From positions 1-5,235 of the forward strand of contig JAEZAD010000039.1 of assembly GCA_023430565.1 (NCBI GenBank): a stretch of DNA of 5,235 nt, given 5' to 3'. Position numbers and translations under genes: made by a program. The notes under the pieces are model-generated. The model saw only the letters and a list, made by a program, of their open reading frames with translations, made no database searches and had not been told where the DNA came from. The stretch comes from Verrucomicrobiota bacterium (lineage in GTDB: Bacteria; Verrucomicrobiota; Verrucomicrobiia; Opitutales; Opitutaceae). Positions 1 to 5,235 of the stretch are shown piece after piece (within the stretch, counting starts at the first letter, position 1; each line of letters starts with the position of its first letter).

Positions 1-621
1 TCCTCGTCGCGCGCCCTCAGCGAAAAATTCAACCTGCTCCACGTCGACACCGGCTCGTTCTACCGCGCCGTCACCGCCGAACTGCTCCACCGCGGCGTCT
101 CGCCCCAAAACCCCGACGCCGTCAAAGCCGCCCTCCCCGCCCTCCGTTTCTCCACCCGCGTCACCGGCCGCTCCGCCGAAATGCAGATCGGCGGCCGCGT
201 CATCCCCGACCCCGAGATCCGCACGCCCGAGGTCAACGCCTCCGTCGCACTCTTCGCCGCCATCCCCGAACTCCGCGCCGCCCTTCTCGACTACCAACGC
301 AGCCAGGCCGACACCGCCCGCGCCCACCACTTCCGCGGCCTCGTCATGGAAGGCCGCGACATCGGCTCGAAAATCTTCCCCGACGCCGATCTCCGCTTCT
401 TTCTCTTCGCCGACCCCGAGGAACGCGCCCGCCGGCGCCACCAACAAGGCCAGCAGGATCACGTCGCGCGCCGCGACACCCTCGATCGCGCCCGCCTCGA
501 CGAAAGCCTCCGCGGTGCCACCGTGATCGACAGCACCCTCCTCACGCTCGAGCAGGTCGTCGAACAAATGTCCGCCGCCATCGCCGCCAAGCTCCGCGGC
601 CCGTCCGCCGAAACCGCATGA
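1..621 (+). CDS. cmk: Cytidylate kinase (CMP/dCMP kinase), 5' end missing
   Basis: Phosphorylates CMP and dCMP with ATP in the cytoplasm, feeding CTP and dCTP synthesis. The frame is open from base 1, giving 206 residues. It begins at SSSRALSEKF, the helix right after the P-loop, so the GxxGxGKS loop and roughly 10-20 N-terminal residues lie outside the window. Family motifs visible: DTGSFYR (residues 16-22, nucleoside monophosphate site), EGRDIG (117-122), FPDADLRFFLFA (CMP-binding core strand), and the Arg-rich lid EERARRR (140-146). The C-terminal part VIDSTLLTLEQVV fits the usual IDT/S end of the family. Total length fits a normal enzyme of about 220 residues. Its TGA stop overlaps the next gene's ATG by 4 bp, implying translational coupling; cmk beside plsC is a recurring bacterial arrangement. 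Third codon positions are strongly C-biased. Identification is firm; the true start is not visible. Confidence 0.96.
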   Translation, partial: SSSRALSEKFNLLHVDTGSFYRAVTAELLHRGVSPQNPDAVKAALPALRFSTRVTGRSAEMQIGGRVIPDPEIRTPEVNASVALFAAIPELRAALLDYQRSQADTARAHHFRGLVMEGRDIGSKIFPDADLRFFLFADPEERARRRHQQGQQDHVARRDTLDRARLDESLRGATVIDSTLLTLEQVVEQMSAAIAAKLRGPSAETA

Positions 622-1280
622 GCCGCGCGTTTCCGCAGAACCAAATGGAGCCGATCTACGGCATTTTCCATTACCTCATCACCGTCCTCTACAGCCTGTT
701 TTTCCGCGGCGAGGTCCGCGGCCGCGAAAACCTCCCGCACGACGGCGCGTTCCTCATCGCCGCCAACCATCTCAGCTTCCTCGACCCGCCGTTCATCGGC
801 TGCCAGGTCCCACGCCAGCTCTGCTTCTTCGCGAGAAAAACCCTTTGGAAACCCGGCCTCGCCGCCTGGTGGCTCGACGCCGTCGGCACCATCCCCGTCG
901 ACCGCGACGGCGGTCAGGACGTCAGCGCCCTTAAACGAGTCCTCCGCTCCCTCAAGGACAACAAAGGCCTGATCCTCTTCCCCGAAGGCACGCGCTCGCC
1001 CAACGGCCAGCTCCAATCTCCGAAATCCGGCGTCGGTTTCATCGTCTGCCGCTCGCAAGTCCCCGTTATTCCCGCCCGCATCTTCGGCTCCTTCGAAGCC
1101 TTCGGCAAAGGCGTGAAATTTCCCCGTCTCGGCACACCCGTATCCGTTGTTTTTGGACGCCCCATCCCGCCGTCCGCCTACGACGCCCCCGACGCCGGCA
1201 AAGAGCGCTACCAAATCGCGAGCAACCGCATCATGGCCGAAATCGCGAAACTCGAGCCTCCCCGCGAAACCGTCGTCTAG
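618..1280 (+). CDS. plsC: 1-acyl-sn-glycerol-3-phosphate acyltransferase (PlsC/LPLAT family)
   Basis: Transfers an acyl chain to lysophosphatidic acid to make phosphatidic acid, the precursor of membrane phospholipids, at the cytoplasmic membrane. The 220 residues show the acyltransferase signatures in order: NHLSFLD (residues 51-57, the catalytic HX4D motif), the segment GTIPVDRDG near residue 92 that takes the place of motif II, FPEGTRS (motif III, near 115-121, binds the phosphate), and VPVIPARIFGS (motif IV, near 143-153). A hydrophobic stretch near residues 15-30 is a likely membrane anchor. The ATG at 618 overlaps the cmk stop in an ATGA junction without a visible Shine-Dalgarno sequence, consistent with reinitiation after cmk. 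An in-frame ATG at 645 (MEPIYGIFHY) would give 211 residues, nearer to the usual family N-terminus, and cannot be excluded. Acyl acceptor specificity cannot be read from sequence; other LPLAT-family acyltransferases share these motifs. Confidence 0.93.
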   Translation: MSRAFPQNQMEPIYGIFHYLITVLYSLFFRGEVRGRENLPHDGAFLIAANHLSFLDPPFIGCQVPRQLCFFARKTLWKPGLAAWWLDAVGTIPVDRDGGQDVSALKRVLRSLKDNKGLILFPEGTRSPNGQLQSPKSGVGFIVCRSQVPVIPARIFGSFEAFGKGVKFPRLGTPVSVVFGRPIPPSAYDAPDAGKERYQIASNRIMAEIAKLEPPRETVV

Positions 1281-1289
1281 CCTGCGGTG

Positions 1290-1321
1290 CCAGGATCGCA
1301 CGTAGCCAGGATCGGACGTAG
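1290..1321 (+). repeat. Tandem 16-bp direct repeat in plsC-slyD gap
   Basis: Two abutting 16-bp copies beginning CCAGGATCG and ending ACGTAG lie at 1290-1305 and 1306-1321. They differ at one position (C versus G). They lie just after the plsC stop and run directly into the left arm of the stem-loop at 1323, so the two together may be one intergenic repeat unit. No coding frame makes sense across them. Confidence 0.75.
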
Positions 1322-1322
1322 C

Positions 1323-1374
1323 CACGAGCGTGAGCGAGTGGACGAAGCCCCCCCGCCACCCGCTCGCGCTCGTG
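1323..1374. terminator. GC-rich stem-loop between convergent plsC and slyD
   Basis: Nineteen-base arms at 1323-1341 and 1356-1374 are complementary at 17 of 19 positions; one of the two exceptions is a U-G wobble on the + strand transcript. The 14-nt loop holds a run of seven C (1348-1354). The structure starts 42 nt after the plsC stop and 37 nt after the slyD stop, the right place for a shared transcription barrier. Neither side is followed by a T-tract, so it is not a canonical intrinsic terminator; it could act with Rho, protect 3' ends, or simply be a copy of an interspersed repeat. The fold is seen directly; the role is inferred. Confidence 0.45.
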
Positions 1375-1411
1375 CCCGTCCCCGTGATTCGTGCTCGAGC
1401 TCGCCCGCCCC

Positions 1412-1882
1412 TCACTCGCACTCCGCCCCCGCCCCGTGCGCATGCCCGTGCCGCAACTCCTCCGGCGTCGCCGCCCGCACGCTCAGCACCTCCACATCGA
1501 AGGTCAAATCCACCCCCGCCAGCGGATGATTTGCATCGAGCAGCACCTCATCCCCGTCGATCTCGGCCACCACCACCACCGGCGCGTGCCGGTCCGTTCC
1601 CGTCTGAAACGCATCGCCCACTTTCAACTCGCCGTCGACCGGCAGTAATTCCCGCCGCACCCGCTGCACCTGCTCGTCGTCGCGCTCGCCGTAAGCCTTG
1701 GCCGCCGGCACCGTCACCCGCACCTTCGCTCCCGCCTCCACCGCCCGCAGCTGTTCATCGAGCCCGTCGATGATCTGCCCCGCCCCCTCCAGGAAAGTCA
1801 CGGCGTCTCCGCCGGCCGACGTATCGATCACGCGCCCCTCCGGATCGCGCAAGGTGTAGTGAAAAGTCACAACGCGTGCCAT
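1412..1882 (-). CDS. slyD: SlyD-type FKBP peptidyl-prolyl cis-trans isomerase
   Basis: Cytoplasmic FKBP-fold prolyl isomerase and chaperone; in other bacteria SlyD also binds nickel and helps hydrogenase maturation. The 156 residues show a split FKBP domain (about 1-68 and 125-140) around an insert-in-flap chaperone domain (about 69-122). Tyr9, Asp20, Ile37-Ile38, Tyr64 (KAYGERD) and Phe128 (FDVEVL) align with the FKBP active-site pocket. LDANHPLAG (115-123) and ATPEELRHGHAHG (138-150) are SlyD signatures. The tail after HGHAHG is only six residues, AGAECE, so the long His/Cys-rich metal-binding tail of E. coli SlyD is absent; nickel delivery is doubtful, though the three His and one Cys could still bind metal. 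The start at 1882 (MARVVTFHY) matches the family N-terminus. A longer frame starting at 1933 is rejected because it would translate the heptamer repeat. No Shine-Dalgarno precedes the ATG. It lies 139 bp after the permease stop. Confidence 0.95.
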   Translation of the reverse strand: MARVVTFHYTLRDPEGRVIDTSAGGDAVTFLEGAGQIIDGLDEQLRAVEAGAKVRVTVPAAKAYGERDDEQVQRVRRELLPVDGELKVGDAFQTGTDRHAPVVVVAEIDGDEVLLDANHPLAGVDLTFDVEVLSVRAATPEELRHGHAHGAGAECE

Positions 1883-1894
1883 GCCGGGAAGGAG

Positions 1895-1929
1895 AAGTAA
1901 CAAGTTCCAAGTATCAAGTAACAAGATAC
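1895..1929 (+). repeat. Array of five AAGNNNC heptamers upstream of slyD
   Basis: Five abutting 7-nt units start at 1895, 1902, 1909, 1916 and 1923, all of the form AAGNNNC. The first and fourth are identical (AAGTAAC). Counting gives 11 G/C in 35 bases (about 31%), very low for this window. The array begins 12 bases upstream of the slyD start codon, so it would be transcribed into the slyD leader if the promoter lies further upstream. It uses the same 7-nt grammar as the element at 4565-4704. Confidence 0.85.
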
Positions 1930-1967
1930 GCACTTTCCCCCGATAACCAGCGCACCGCGCCGCCCGT

Positions 1968-1995
1968 CCTTGTTGTCACCCGCCACTTCCCACTT
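1968..1995 (-). repeat. Degenerate heptamer array, opposite orientation to 1895-1929
   Basis: Read on the - strand, four abutting 7-nt units start at 1995, 1988, 1981 and 1974. The first two are AAGTGGG and AAGTGGC; the third, GGGTGAC, differs from AAGTAAC only by A-to-G changes; the fourth is AACAAGG. With the array at 1895-1929 and a 38-bp spacer it makes a head-to-head pair like the larger element near 4600. It looks eroded toward the GC-rich composition of the genome. The phase is clear but similarity between the arms is partial, so membership in the same element is an inference. Confidence 0.5.
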
Positions 1996-2019
1996 CCGCG
2001 GCGCCCCCGCGCGCCGCGG
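1996..2019 (-). terminator. Perfect 8-bp GC stem-loop just after the permease stop
   Basis: CCGCGGCG at 1996-2003 and CGCCGCGG at 2012-2019 are perfect inverted copies around an 8-nt loop, starting 3 bases downstream of the permease stop codon. The following transcribed bases (AAGTGGG on the - strand) have no T-tract, so intrinsic termination is unlikely. A 3'-end stabilising hairpin or a partial barrier between the transporter genes and slyD is possible. In DNA this GC-rich, a stem of this size could also arise by chance. Confidence 0.35.
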
Positions 2020-2021
2020 CC

Positions 2022-4547
2022 TCACGTTTCCTGCCGCAGCACCTCCAGCGGCGGATGCCGCGTGATCCCGCGATTCGTCACCATCCCCGTGATCAGCGTG
2101 ATCGCCACCGCGCCCGCCACCGACGCCGCCAGCGCCCCCGGCGACCACACGAACGGCGCCTTGAACACCCACTTCGCCAGCGCCGCATTCGCTCCCACCG
2201 CCAGCGCCCCGCCCGTCACCGCCGCCAGCACACCCAGCACCACATACTCCACCACCTGGATTTGCTGCAGCTGCCGCCGCGTCGCCCCCAGCGTCCGCAG
2301 CAACACCGTCTCGCGAATCCGCTGAAACCGCCCCGCCAGAATCGCGCCCGCCAGCACGATCACCCCCGTCAGCACGGTGAACCCCGCCATGAACGAAATC
2401 ACAAACGCCGCCTTCGCGAAGATGCTGTCGAACGTCTCCAGAATCAGCCGCAGATCGATCGCCGACACGCTCGGCAACTCCCGCCCGACCGCCTGCTGCA
2501 TTTTCGCCGACGCCTCCGCCGTCGGCGTCCGCACCGGCGCCACAAACGTCTTCGGCGCCGGCTCGAGCACGCCTTCCGGAAACACCACGAAAAAGTTCGG
2601 CTGCAACCGCTGCCACTCCACCCGCCTCAAACTGCTCACCTCCGTCGTCACCGGCACGCCTTGCACGTCGAAGACCAGCTCGTCGCCGATCTTCACCCCG
2701 AGCTGCTGCGCCAATCCCGTTTCCAGCGACACCGGCACGCGCTCCGTCCCTTCCTCCACGCGCCCGACAAAATCCCCCTCCATCAGCGTCTCCGTATCCG
2801 AAAGTTCACCACGATACGTCGACCGATACTCCCGCCGCAGCGCCCAACCCGCCACGCCCGAATTCGGATCCTTCAACAGCGCCTCCACGCTCTGCCCCTT
2901 CAACGTCGTCAACCGCATCGTCACCATCGGCGCGCTCGACAGCACCGGCGTCCCATTCGCCTGCGCCAGCTCCCGCAGCCGCTCCACCTGATCTTCCTGC
3001 ACGTCGAAGAACATCAGATTCGGCCGATTCTCCCCGCCGATTCCTTCGATCTTCGCCACCAGCGTCGCACGCGTCAGCACGAGCGTGACCATCAAAAACG
3101 TCCCCAGCCCGAGCGACAGCAGCAGCAGCACCGTCCGATTGTTCGGCCGGTGCAGATTCGCCAGCCCCTGGCGCCACACATACGGCAGCCCGCGCTTCGG
3201 CACGAACCGCCGCGCCCCCCAGATGATCACGCGCGCCAGCCCCGCCAGCAGCGCAAACGCCACCCCGAGCCCCGCCGCAAAGCCGCCGCCCACGCGCAGG
3301 CTTCCCGCCTGCAGCACCGCGAACCCCGCGATCGCCGCCGCGATGACCAAAAAAATCCACTTCCGCCACGGATCCACCTTCGTGCTCTCGCCTTGCGCCG
3401 ACCGGATCGCCAGCAGCGGCGACACCCGCCTCACCGCCAGCAGCGGCAGCAACGCGAACAGCATGCAGATCACCAGCCCCGCCCCCGCTCCCCGCAACAC
3501 CGCTGGCCACGAAATCGTCACGTCCACGTCGAACGGCAGAAAATCCTTCATCAGCACCGGCAGCACCATCTGCACCGCGATCCCCACCAGCGCCCCCGTC
3601 ACCGCGCCGATCAGCCCCAGAAAAAATCCCTGCACGAGATAAATCGAAAAACTCGCGCGCGCACTCGCCCCGAGACACCGCAGCACCGCCACCGTCCCGA
3701 TCTTCTGCCGCACATACACGTGCATCGCACTCGCCACCCCCACCGCCCCGAGAAACAGCGCGATGAACCCCACGAGACTCATGAACGAATACACGTCCCG
3801 CAGATTCTCCCCCAAATCTTCCTTCCGCTCCTGCACCGTCGTGTAGCCCAGCCGCTCCGCCGCCAGCTTCTCCCGCGCGTCCTTCTCCACCGCCAGCGGA
3901 TCCACCGTCTCCGGCAACTTCAGATGCAGCCGGTGATTCGTGAACGCATCCCGCCCTTCCAATCCCGCCGCGCGCAGCGATTCCATCGAGAGATACGCCC
4001 GCGGCGAAAACATCGCCACCGCCGCCGACTCGCCCGGTATTTTCTGCAACCCGCCCGCCACCGTGAAACGCCCCTCGCCGATCATCACTTCATCGCCCGG
4101 CTTCACATCGAATTGCACCATGATCGTCTCCTCGAGCACGACGAACGGCCCCGCCTGCACCTTCTCCATCGCATCCGCCGGCGCCGTCACCCGCTCCCCG
4201 TAAAACGGAAAATCCCCCTTGATCGCCCGCACCTGCACCAGCCGCCGCTGATACTCCCGCTGGGGAAAGGTCACCATCGACCGCAACGAAATCTCCCGCG
4301 CCTCCTCGCCGCCCAGCTTCGCGAAATAGCTCAGCGCTTCCTCCGAAAACTCCGTCCGCGAGTTCACCGTCAGATCCGCACCCAGCAGCGACTTCGTCTG
4401 CTGCTCCACGGCCGTCTGCAAATTGTCCCCCACCGACGCGATGCCCACCAGCGCCGCAATCCCCAGCACGATCGAAAACGACACCAGCACCAGCCGCCGC
4501 CGCGAAGCCCGCGAATCCCGCCACGCCATCTTGAATATAAACCTCAT
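2022..4547 (-). CDS. ybbP: FtsX-family ABC transporter permease (YbbP-like)
   Basis: Membrane subunit of a predicted ABC complex of the LolCDE/MacB-type superfamily, which moves or extracts substrates at the outer face of the inner membrane instead of importing small solutes. The substrate of YbbAP systems is not settled. The 841 residues carry about ten membrane helices: one near 19-39, three in the first FtsX domain (about 253-275, 299-328, 347-373), two near 396-414 and 421-444, one at 471-493, then three in the second FtsX domain (about 712-738, 766-789, 801-823). Large extracytoplasmic domains follow helix 1 (about 40-250) and helix 7 (about 495-710). VEWQRLQPNFFVVFPEGVL in the second of these closely resembles the E. 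coli YbbP segment, from memory. The cytoplasmic segments RQKIGTVAVLRCLGAS and RIRETVLLRTLGATRRQ are the paired FtsX coupling motifs that contact the ATPase. The start at 4547 (MRFIFKMAWRD) has a Shine-Dalgarno; an upstream ATG at 4604 lies in the repeat and is rejected. ATG at 4529 is a weaker alternative. Codons strongly prefer G in the third position. Confidence 0.93.
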   Translation of the reverse strand: MRFIFKMAWRDSRASRRRLVLVSFSIVLGIAALVGIASVGDNLQTAVEQQTKSLLGADLTVNSRTEFSEEALSYFAKLGGEEAREISLRSMVTFPQREYQRRLVQVRAIKGDFPFYGERVTAPADAMEKVQAGPFVVLEETIMVQFDVKPGDEVMIGEGRFTVAGGLQKIPGESAAVAMFSPRAYLSMESLRAAGLEGRDAFTNHRLHLKLPETVDPLAVEKDAREKLAAERLGYTTVQERKEDLGENLRDVYSFMSLVGFIALFLGAVGVASAMHVYVRQKIGTVAVLRCLGASARASFSIYLVQGFFLGLIGAVTGALVGIAVQMVLPVLMKDFLPFDVDVTISWPAVLRGAGAGLVICMLFALLPLLAVRRVSPLLAIRSAQGESTKVDPWRKWIFLVIAAAIAGFAVLQAGSLRVGGGFAAGLGVAFALLAGLARVIIWGARRFVPKRGLPYVWRQGLANLHRPNNRTVLLLLSLGLGTFLMVTLVLTRATLVAKIEGIGGENRPNLMFFDVQEDQVERLRELAQANGTPVLSSAPMVTMRLTTLKGQSVEALLKDPNSGVAGWALRREYRSTYRGELSDTETLMEGDFVGRVEEGTERVPVSLETGLAQQLGVKIGDELVFDVQGVPVTTEVSSLRRVEWQRLQPNFFVVFPEGVLEPAPKTFVAPVRTPTAEASAKMQQAVGRELPSVSAIDLRLILETFDSIFAKAAFVISFMAGFTVLTGVIVLAGAILAGRFQRIRETVLLRTLGATRRQLQQIQVVEYVVLGVLAAVTGGALAVGANAALAKWVFKAPFVWSPGALAASVAGAVAITLITGMVTNRGITRHPPLEVLRQET

Positions 4548-4552
4548 CGCCG

Positions 4553-4559
4553 CCCTCCC
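4553..4559 (-). promoter_or_regulatory. Ribosome binding site of the permease gene
   Basis: On the - strand GGGAGGG ends five bases before the ATG at 4547. It decides the start against the ATG at 4604, which would extend translation back through the heptamer repeat. It sits just outside the left end of the inverted heptamer element, so the element did not displace it. Confidence 0.7.
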
Positions 4560-4564
4560 GTTTG

Positions 4565-4704
4565 GAAAAGCTCCAAGGACCAACATCCAAGCTCCATTGA
4601 ACATCCAATTTCCAAGCTCCCAAACAAGATCCCATCCGCGCCCATCTTGAAATTTGAAGCTTGGTGATTCACTGGAGCTTGGATGTTGGTTCTTGGAGTT
4701 TTTC
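4565..4704. repeat. 140-bp inverted element made of AANNNCC heptamers
   Basis: The terminal arms 4565-4596 and 4673-4704 (32 bases each) are complementary at 30 of 32 positions; both exceptions would be G-U pairs in a + strand RNA and C-A mismatches in a - strand RNA. The + strand arm is built of AANNNCC units starting at 4568, 4575, 4582 and 4589, then, after a 4-nt slip, at 4600, 4607 and 4614, with one more at 4626. The - strand arm has four abutting units from 4701 down to 4674 and three looser ones (AANNNNN) from 4662 down to 4642. Inner pairings exist at 4612-4618 with 4658-4664 and at 4625-4630 with 4644-4649, so the whole can fold as one long imperfect hairpin. Counted GC is 64 of 140 (46%), well below the flanking genes. 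It fills most of the 121-bp gap between ATPase and permease and overlaps the ATPase 3' end. No target-site duplication or transposase is visible. Confidence 0.9.
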
Positions 4705-5235
4705 GTCGCTGACCACCGCCCCGCTTCTCAGCCGCACGATCCGCTGACACTTCCGCGCCAATTCCAAATCATGCGTCACCAGCACGAGCGTCGTCCCCCG
4801 CTCGCGATTGATTCCGAAAATCAAGTCCACCATCGCGTGCGCCGTATCGCCGTCGAGATTCCCCGTCGGCTCGTCACAAAACAAAATCTTCGGCCGGTTC
4901 ATGAACGCCCGCGCCAGCGCCACGCGCTGCTGTTCGCCCCCCGACAACTGCACCGGATAGTGATCGTAGCGCTCCCCCAATCCCACGCGCCCCAGCAACT
5001 CCTTCGCCTCCTCCTCCCGCCCCGTTTCGCCGCGCAGCTCCACCGGCACGAGCACGTTTTCCACCGCAGTCAGCGTCGGCACCAGCTGAAAATTCTGAAA
5101 CACGAACCCCACGTGCTGATTCCGCACGCGCGCCCGCTCGTCCTCGCTCATCTCGCCGATTCCCTCCCCCGCCAGTTGCACGCTTCCCCCGCTCGGCTGA
5201 TCCAGCCCCGCGCACAATCCCAGCAACGTCGTCTT
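4669..5235 (-). CDS. ybbA: ABC transporter ATP-binding protein (YbbA/LolD-like), 5' end missing
   Basis: Cytoplasmic ATPase that powers the adjacent FtsX-type permease. The frame is open at the window edge and begins with KTTLLGLCAGLD, the end of Walker A, so about 40-50 N-terminal residues are missing. The 188 visible residues include the Q-loop (FVFQNFQLVP, Gln near 47), signature LSGGEQQRVALARAF (from 97), Walker B ILFCDEPTGNLD (117-128, catalytic Glu present) and the switch His in VTHD (near 155). All needed residues in the visible part are intact. VFQNFQLVPTLTAVENV and DEPTGNLD are typical of the LolD/YbbA/MacB/FtsE group. The natural C-terminus appears to end near SGAVVSDE; the last 11 codons (EKLQEPTSKLQ) and the approach to the TGA are read from the right arm of the heptamer element. 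The permease starts 121 bp downstream, whereas such pairs are often overlapping or tightly packed. Confidence 0.94.
   Translation of the reverse strand, partial: KTTLLGLCAGLDQPSGGSVQLAGEGIGEMSEDERARVRNQHVGFVFQNFQLVPTLTAVENVLVPVELRGETGREEEAKELLGRVGLGERYDHYPVQLSGGEQQRVALARAFMNRPKILFCDEPTGNLDGDTAHAMVDLIFGINRERGTTLVLVTHDLELARKCQRIVRLRSGAVVSDEKLQEPTSKLQ

Noticed and set aside
459..1421. A 320-codon open frame on the - strand across cmk and plsC
   Set aside because: It is the composition shadow of two well-recognised genes on the + strand, rich in Gly, Ala, Arg and Asp, and has no motif.
1895..1929. Sigma-70-like TTGATA on the - strand within the heptamer array as a slyD promoter
   Set aside because: TTG recurs because of the 7-nt repeat, and no matching -10 box was found at 16-18 nt spacing.
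1883..1933. ATG at 1933 as the slyD start, adding 17 residues (MRILLLDTWNLLLLLPG), which might be read as a signal peptide
   Set aside because: The hydrophobic segment is translated heptamer repeat, and SlyD is cytoplasmic with a conserved start at MARVV.
1867..2616. A 249-codon - strand frame overlapping the permease 3' end and the slyD leader
   Set aside because: It is out of frame with the permease, low complexity (Gly/Ala/Asp), and translates repeat DNA at its end.
4548..4604. ATG at 4604 as the permease start, adding 19 residues
   Set aside because: The extra residues come from the heptamer element, do not resemble the family N-terminus, and the ATG at 4547 has a good Shine-Dalgarno.
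2055..4667. An 870-codon open frame on the + strand antiparallel to the permease
   Set aside because: The product is almost entirely Arg, His, Pro and Gln with no domain pattern. It arises because permease codons end in G, so their complements rarely form stops. The permease on the other strand has clear homology and membrane structure.
4565..4704. CRISPR array or insertion sequence with terminal inverted repeats
   Set aside because: The units are 7 nt with no spacers, there is no transposase and no flanking target-site duplication, and 140 bp is too short for an autonomous element. A non-autonomous MITE-like origin remains possible but unproven.

Overview
This 5,235-bp, GC-rich window looks like chromosomal housekeeping DNA from a Gram-negative-type (diderm) bacterium. 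Gene content, the cmk-plsC arrangement, strong codon bias and A-rich heptamer repeats between genes suggest a member of the Verrucomicrobiota, perhaps Opitutaceae. That placement is inference from style and gene content; no rRNA or other marker is present to prove it.

Layout. On the + strand, the window opens inside cmk (cytidylate kinase; its P-loop lies just outside the left edge). Its stop overlaps the start of plsC (1-acyl-glycerol-3-phosphate acyltransferase) in an ATGA junction. The remaining genes are on the - strand. Reading right to left they are an ABC transporter ATPase (YbbA/LolD type, truncated by the right edge within Walker A), a large ten-helix FtsX-family permease (YbbP type), and slyD (FKBP-type peptidyl-prolyl isomerase). 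plsC and slyD converge on a 131-bp gap that holds a tandem 16-mer and a GC-rich stem-loop.

How the genes work together. cmk and plsC form a translationally coupled pair for nucleotide and phospholipid synthesis. The ATPase and permease are the two subunits of one predicted inner-membrane ABC complex of the LolCDE/MacB-like superfamily. slyD downstream is a cytoplasmic folding helper with no obvious functional tie to the transporter.

Most unusual content. Two intergenic elements are built from 7-nt units of the form AANNNNC, each with one array on the + strand followed by an array on the - strand (1895-1995 and 4565-4704). The larger one has 32-bp terminal arms with 30 of 32 positions complementary. 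It separates the ATPase from the permease and supplies the last 11 codons of the ATPase. The smaller one forms the leader of slyD. Both are much poorer in GC than the genes around them. The window also has a marked strand asymmetry: + strand genes favour C and - strand genes favour G at the third codon position, so the + strand is C-rich throughout.
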